Shown here: positions 34,491 through 38,634 of the stretch, piece after piece
Position numbering within the stretch: the stretch's first letter is position 1
Layout of the letters: the number at the start of each line of letters is the position of its first letter
Translations under genes and position numbers: made by a program
Notes under the pieces: model-generated
Database searches by the model: none
Told to the model about the DNA's origin: nothing
The model's input: the letters and a program-made list of their open reading frames with translations, nothing else
NCBI RefSeq assembly: GCF_003989745.1
Contig: NZ_RZGS01000022.1
Span: 1 to 38,634 of the forward strand
DNA: 38,634 nt
Source: Legionella septentrionalis
GTDB lineage: Bacteria > Pseudomonadota > Gammaproteobacteria > Legionellales > Legionellaceae
Direction of reading: 5' to 3'

Positions 34491-37400
34491 ATGTACCCTG
34501 CAAGCTTTTATTACCTGCAAACAGGCGGCTTAAGCTATAGCCATACGCCGCAGGGAGAATTAAATGTCGAGCGTCTGTTGCAGCAGAAAGCTTACTGGCA
34601 AATGGCAAATGCTGGCAGTTTGGAAAAGAAAACCATCATTTTAGCCGATTGGAGCTTTAACACAGCGTCGATATGGAAGCAATGGCAGGTGCAGCAAAAG
34701 CTTGCCCAGTTGGCCGCGGATGGATTTAATGTCTATGTGTCCGCTAACGAAAACGAGCTGTTGCCTTTAGAAGAATTTATCTTCCAGAGAGCTAAACCTG
34801 AGATTATTCCGCAATTTCCACAGGATATAAAAAAAAGCGCTTATAAGCATTTGGGGGTTTTGCCGGAACAAGTGCATATACTCGATGATCATACGCTCAC
34901 TGAACTGATAGACCCGAGGCGTTTTAATCCAAACGAACGTGAAATCTCTGTAGATTCTGTAAGATACCTTTCAAAAGAATTAAAAACTCGACTCATCAAA
35001 ATTCTAAAAGTCGCCAAACCCGCATTGACGCGTGTAATTGATGATCAATTCATGTTCTCTCGTGGTTTTGGTGGACGATTGGCAGCAGAAAGTAACTTTT
35101 TTTCTGTACCGGGATTGGAAAAATACAAATCTGCTCTGGTGTCGTACGATGGGGCTGTTAAGGAGACATTCGAAGAATACATAAAGCAGCTTGGCGATTT
35201 AACTGGGATAGAAGAATTTGATTTTGTTGATATTAGCGAGAGCAACCTGGGATCCATCTTGCAGCGTTCCACTAATGTAAAACATCTAAATTTGCAAACA
35301 ATACCAATTAGTAAAGTAGATTACCTTCCCGAGAGTCTTGAATCGTTTGAATGCTTTAATATATCCATGCAGGCATCGTTACTGGAGAAATTATTTGCAA
35401 AACTTCCGCAATGCACTGCGTATTATCTAGATAAGTTGAAGCTGGATGGAGAATTAGCAGTACAGATGGCACTGCCTCATGTTACCGTTCTTAGTGTTAA
35501 GCAGAGCATCTTATCTGGCAGTGTTTTTGAAAACTTGCTTGCTGCAGCGCCCAATTTAAAATCTTTAATTCTCTACAGGTTGCCGAAATTTAACTTAACT
35601 CAGGGTTTTAATTTACCCTGCCTTGAAAATTTTGAAAGCGATGATGCGGCACTGCTATCTTTGTTAAGCCACCCGCAGCATTTAAAACGACTGCAGTTAT
35701 CTAAAATTCCTTCTGCAAAATTAAAGCATTTACAATCTTTTTTATTGAAAGCACATAGCCTGGTAAGCATAGATATTAATGCCAATTTTGAGCTTGAGGA
35801 ACCGATTCATCTTCCCCATCTGGTGGAATTTTCTAATAATAACCCCAATTTATCTGCGCAAACACTGCGCCATTTGCTGCATGCTTCCCATAAGCTTAAA
35901 CGCTTAGAGCTTCCTTCTTTCATCGAACCATTGGGAGAATTACTCGATGCTATTCCTTGCAAGAATTTAACTGCTTTGACAATCGATGGCTATTCTGTCA
36001 CCGCAGCTAGTCTTGCTCAATTGCGTGAAAAAGCCCCAAAACTTGCCTCCCTTAAATTATGGAATTGTCCGCGTTTACTGAATCTTAAACCGGTTGATTT
36101 GAGTTCTCTCACCGAGCTGGAACTTAATGCTTCGCGGCTGAGTGTTAACGATTTTCTAACTTTGCTAAATAGCGCCCCTAATTTGCAACGATTGGATTTT
36201 TGTAAAGCCAGAGAGGATGTGGAGCACCTGGTGAAGGATCCGCGGGTACAAGAGCGTCTTAGACGTATTCCTTACTTTTCCCCCGAAATTAAGGCGCCCA
36301 AATTAAAATCTCCTGTTGTTTCGCAATCATCACTGGCTCAGATGGGTGGAGAAATGCCTGGGAATCTTCTGGATTTTCTTGCTTCCTCATCTGGGCTGCA
36401 GGCATCGCTTGGTCAAGGCAAGGCGTTGGTTGATGCGAATACGGTGTATAACGAAGGGAAGCAATTTTCTGTGACGCGGGTATTTTATCCTTTATCGGAG
36501 TTGCCTGAGTCGCCTCCTGAGGTGAGTGGGTACCGTTTGTCCATGTATCATGAGCTTCGATTAAACCCTGAGCCTTGTGAGGCATCTGCTGCTTTTTCTT
36601 TAGTGAATGGCGGGTCTTTGCAGTTGACGCCATGTAGTGTGGGGCGGGTTGCAGATGCAGAGTCATCCGGGCGGGCGTTGCATGCTAAACGTCGTAGTTA
36701 CAAGCATTACCGTGGGACGCAGATGCTGGCATCGGGTGGTGACTGGCAGGCCTTGGCGTCGTTGAGTGCACGCGAGGTTTTGGCGCATTACCAGGCGGAT
36801 GCGGAGGTTGAGTTTCAGTATTCAAAGCGCGATAACCAGTATTATGCGAGGCATCGTTCTGGGAAGGCGTTGGCGCTTCATTATGTGGTTGAAGTTCTGC
36901 AAAAAGAAGCGGTTTTGCCGCGAGAGATTAAGGAGTTGGTGCAGGAATTCCAGGGTTTTGGCAGGAAGGGGTTAGAGTTTAAGTCGGGTGTTGGCAAGTT
37001 GCGTGGCGAGGAGTATGCGCAGGCGATTTATGCGCAAAAGACAGGTGCGTGCCGGCATCGGGCGATTGCGTTTAAGCACGAGATGGCGAGGAGGTATCCG
37101 AAGACCCCGGTGCGGGTGGTGAACAATGAGTGCCACAGTTTTGTGGAAGTGAAGGTAGGCGTTAACTGGATTGCGTGTGATTTGGGTGGTTACCCTGCGA
37201 AGCTTGCGGTTACGAATCCAGTTCCTCCTGTCAAACTGCCTGCGGAAGTTCCTGCTTCGGTTTTGCCGCAATCCCAGGAGGTTCTGCCGCAATCTCAAGA
37301 GATACTCCCGCCTTCTTCGGTGGTTATTGAAGAATTACCGGAGATACCGAGCAATCCGAATTCGTATTATGGTCGGTTTGAGACGTGGGTTAAGGAAAAG

Positions 37401-38634
37401 CCGCGAGTGGAATCGCTGTTGTCGTACAGCCAGCGGTTGTTGCAGCCCTTGCAGGGGAAGCGGTTGATTGATTTGGGCAGTGAGGCATCGGTTTTGGCGC
37501 TGCAATCGGCATTGCTGTTGCACGCAAAGCGCATCCATCGCCCGGTGTATGTGATTAACTCGCCGGATGATTTGATTTGTTCAGCGCCTTATGTGGCGCG
37601 GCAGGGTGAGCGGGGTGATTTAAAACGTGGCCCTGGTGGTCCGTTGCATGATTTTTTGCAAAAGCCGTATGAGGAAGGTAATCCGCCCATTCTTTTGGTG
37701 AATTACGATGCGTTTCGGCCGGAAGATTTTGTGCGGCTGAATGGGTTGATTGATGCGAAGCCGCATGCGGATGGGACGCCTTTGCCTGCTGGTGCGATGG
37801 TGATAGGGCTTATCAACACGAGCAAGCCTGATTGTTACCAGGGGGAAGATTTTTACTCACGGTTTGGGAAGGATGCGATAGAGGTGTGTCCTTTGGATGA
37901 GGCGACGCTGCTTGCCTCGCAGCGAGCGCTGCCGTTTCAGGAAGCGAATCCGACGGTGCCCAGCCATGCCATTGATTTGTACCATGGTTCGGATTGGAAG
38001 GAGCGTTTAATTGGGCGCTGGGTGTTGCAGGGGGATTCGCTTTTTTTCAAGAAAGGGGAGTTGGTCACAGCACTTGAGTCGGGTGTTTCAGTTGTCGAGA
38101 TAGGCAATGGGTTGTGGGAGGATAAGGACTTCCTGCAATTTTGGCAACAGGCGTTGATTCGCGGTGGGGTTGATTGCGCGGGTGAAGTGGTTTCCTTGCC
38201 TGAGGATTTTGCTTTAATCAAGAAAGAAGGGTATGCGTGGGCGGATTGGCTGTCTTTGGTTGAGTTTAAGCACGGTTTGGCGGGTGTGCACCCTTCGTTA
38301 AACCCGACGTTGTTTAGCCAGTGTTTTACGCGATATCGCTGCGATGCGCAAACGCAAACGCTTGAGACGTTAGTGGGCCTTGTTGAGCAGCATCAGAAAG
38401 AGCACCCCAATGAACCCTTATCGCTTCAGGTAACGCGCTCGTTGTCGGAAGACCAGTGGGCGCGTTTGCTGTCGCATTGCAAGGCGCATGGGGTAAAGCT
38501 TAGTTGTTATGTGGCGCCTTCGGTCAGTTTGCCCGAGGTGATGGGTTTTAAGGGCAATGAGGTGGTGCGGGCTGCCTGGGATAGGAAAACAGAAGCCAAG
38601 ACGTTGTTTCTTGAAAGCACGGAGCGGGATACGA
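34491..38634 (+). CDS. Giant multidomain protein: LRR + transglutaminase-like protease core + NTPase-like region (runs off the window)
   Basis: The frame stays open from ATG 34491 to the last base (1381 codons, no stop), so it is C-terminally incomplete. Residues 1-235 are an unrecognised alpha/beta and helical part. Leucine-rich repeats span about 237-570 (e.g. APNLKSLILYRLPKFNL, KLASLKLWNCPRLLNLK, APNLQRLDFCKA). A papain/transglutaminase-like core follows: TGACRHRAIAFKHE (Cys854), NECHSFVEV (His882) and NWIACDLGGYP (Asp897), with the spacing of a Cys-His-Asp triad. A Pro-rich linker (~910-950; LPQSQEVLPQSQEILP) leads to an NTPase-like block with a degenerate P-loop region (QGKRLIDLGSEASVLALQS), Walker-B-like ILLVNYDAF (1067-1075) and AMVIGLINTS. 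There is no signal peptide. Codons become markedly GCG/TTG/GTG-rich after about residue 610. The ribosome site is weak. It is likely a secreted effector or an intracellular sensor/protease; function is unknown. Confidence 0.8.
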   Translation, partial: MYPASFYYLQTGGLSYSHTPQGELNVERLLQQKAYWQMANAGSLEKKTIILADWSFNTASIWKQWQVQQKLAQLAADGFNVYVSANENELLPLEEFIFQRAKPEIIPQFPQDIKKSAYKHLGVLPEQVHILDDHTLTELIDPRRFNPNEREISVDSVRYLSKELKTRLIKILKVAKPALTRVIDDQFMFSRGFGGRLAAESNFFSVPGLEKYKSALVSYDGAVKETFEEYIKQLGDLTGIEEFDFVDISESNLGSILQRSTNVKHLNLQTIPISKVDYLPESLESFECFNISMQASLLEKLFAKLPQCTAYYLDKLKLDGELAVQMALPHVTVLSVKQSILSGSVFENLLAAAPNLKSLILYRLPKFNLTQGFNLPCLENFESDDAALLSLLSHPQHLKRLQLSKIPSAKLKHLQSFLLKAHSLVSIDINANFELEEPIHLPHLVEFSNNNPNLSAQTLRHLLHASHKLKRLELPSFIEPLGELLDAIPCKNLTALTIDGYSVTAASLAQLREKAPKLASLKLWNCPRLLNLKPVDLSSLTELELNASRLSVNDFLTLLNSAPNLQRLDFCKAREDVEHLVKDPRVQERLRRIPYFSPEIKAPKLKSPVVSQSSLAQMGGEMPGNLLDFLASSSGLQASLGQGKALVDANTVYNEGKQFSVTRVFYPLSELPESPPEVSGYRLSMYHELRLNPEPCEASAAFSLVNGGSLQLTPCSVGRVADAESSGRALHAKRRSYKHYRGTQMLASGGDWQALASLSAREVLAHYQADAEVEFQYSKRDNQYYARHRSGKALALHYVVEVLQKEAVLPREIKELVQEFQGFGRKGLEFKSGVGKLRGEEYAQAIYAQKTGACRHRAIAFKHEMARRYPKTPVRVVNNECHSFVEVKVGVNWIACDLGGYPAKLAVTNPVPPVKLPAEVPASVLPQSQEVLPQSQEILPPSSVVIEELPEIPSNPNSYYGRFETWVKEKPRVESLLSYSQRLLQPLQGKRLIDLGSEASVLALQSALLLHAKRIHRPVYVINSPDDLICSAPYVARQGERGDLKRGPGGPLHDFLQKPYEEGNPPILLVNYDAFRPEDFVRLNGLIDAKPHADGTPLPAGAMVIGLINTSKPDCYQGEDFYSRFGKDAIEVCPLDEATLLASQRALPFQEANPTVPSHAIDLYHGSDWKERLIGRWVLQGDSLFFKKGELVTALESGVSVVEIGNGLWEDKDFLQFWQQALIRGGVDCAGEVVSLPEDFALIKKEGYAWADWLSLVEFKHGLAGVHPSLNPTLFSQCFTRYRCDAQTQTLETLVGLVEQHQKEHPNEPLSLQVTRSLSEDQWARLLSHCKAHGVKLSCYVAPSVSLPEVMGFKGNEVVRAAWDRKTEAKTLFLESTERDT

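Noticed and set aside
36289-38221. Several minus-strand and alternate-frame ORFs (e.g. 36289-36666, 36972-37298, 37171-37467, 37937-38221)
   Set aside because: They are explained by the plus-strand frame open from 34491 to the window end; the Arg-rich products are typical of out-of-frame reading of G-ending codons.

Overview
The window looks like a chromosomal segment of a Legionella-type gammaproteobacterium (Legionellaceae). The gene order surE-yqaA-nlpD-[insert]-rpoS-hmgA-yebC-ruvC-ruvA, then a PmrAB-like two-component system and a truA-trpF-trpB-trpA-glnS-cysS block, together with moderate to low GC and two large eukaryote-flavoured ORFs, all point there. The genus is inferred from protein features and remembered synteny; no search was run.

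Layout. 1-2600 is a graveyard of insertion sequences: the tail of an IS5-type transposase, a frameshifted and end-truncated IS3 element, and an IS4/Tn5-type transposase cut at its C-terminus and missing a catalytic Glu. It lies on the 3' side of a tRNA-Phe gene (2781-2856, minus). 2900-6850 holds yggX, an exported NodB-type deacetylase, a small two-helix membrane protein with a CxxCH motif, a chagasin-like cysteine protease inhibitor and malic enzyme. 6983-9524 is a tight plus-strand operon: lipoprotein, surE, yqaA/DedA, nlpD. Between nlpD and rpoS lies an unusual ~1.8 kb interval. It holds a ~100-nt foldable palindromic element directly after the nlpD stop codon, a ParD-like antitoxin gene overlapping a second type I methionine aminopeptidase gene, and short unrecognised coding remnants.

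rpoS is followed convergently by hmgA, then yebC-ruvC-ruvA with ATGA overlaps (ruvB does not follow). On the minus strand come pmrB/pmrA, yciB, mltD and gloB, then a small acidic protein (plus) overlapping folD (minus) tail to tail. A fimV/hubP-like polar organiser gene (22468-24657) precedes the first highlight, a 978-residue protein with a CX5R phosphatase loop (CKSGNER), a downstream hydrophobic segment and a C-terminal duplication. It resembles a SopB/SidF-type phosphoinositide phosphatase and is a candidate Dot/Icm effector. The truA-trpFBA-glnS-cysS block follows.

The second highlight is an ORF open from 34491 to the window end (1381 codons, no stop). It has leucine-rich repeats, then a transglutaminase/cysteine-protease-like Cys-His-Asp core, a proline-rich linker and an NTPase-like region without a canonical P-loop. 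Codon choice changes clearly at the LRR/enzyme boundary. With RpoS and a PmrAB-like system nearby (both tied to effector expression in Legionella) and a near-consensus sigma-S -10 before the phosphatase-like gene, the segment mixes conserved housekeeping blocks with probable virulence cargo.
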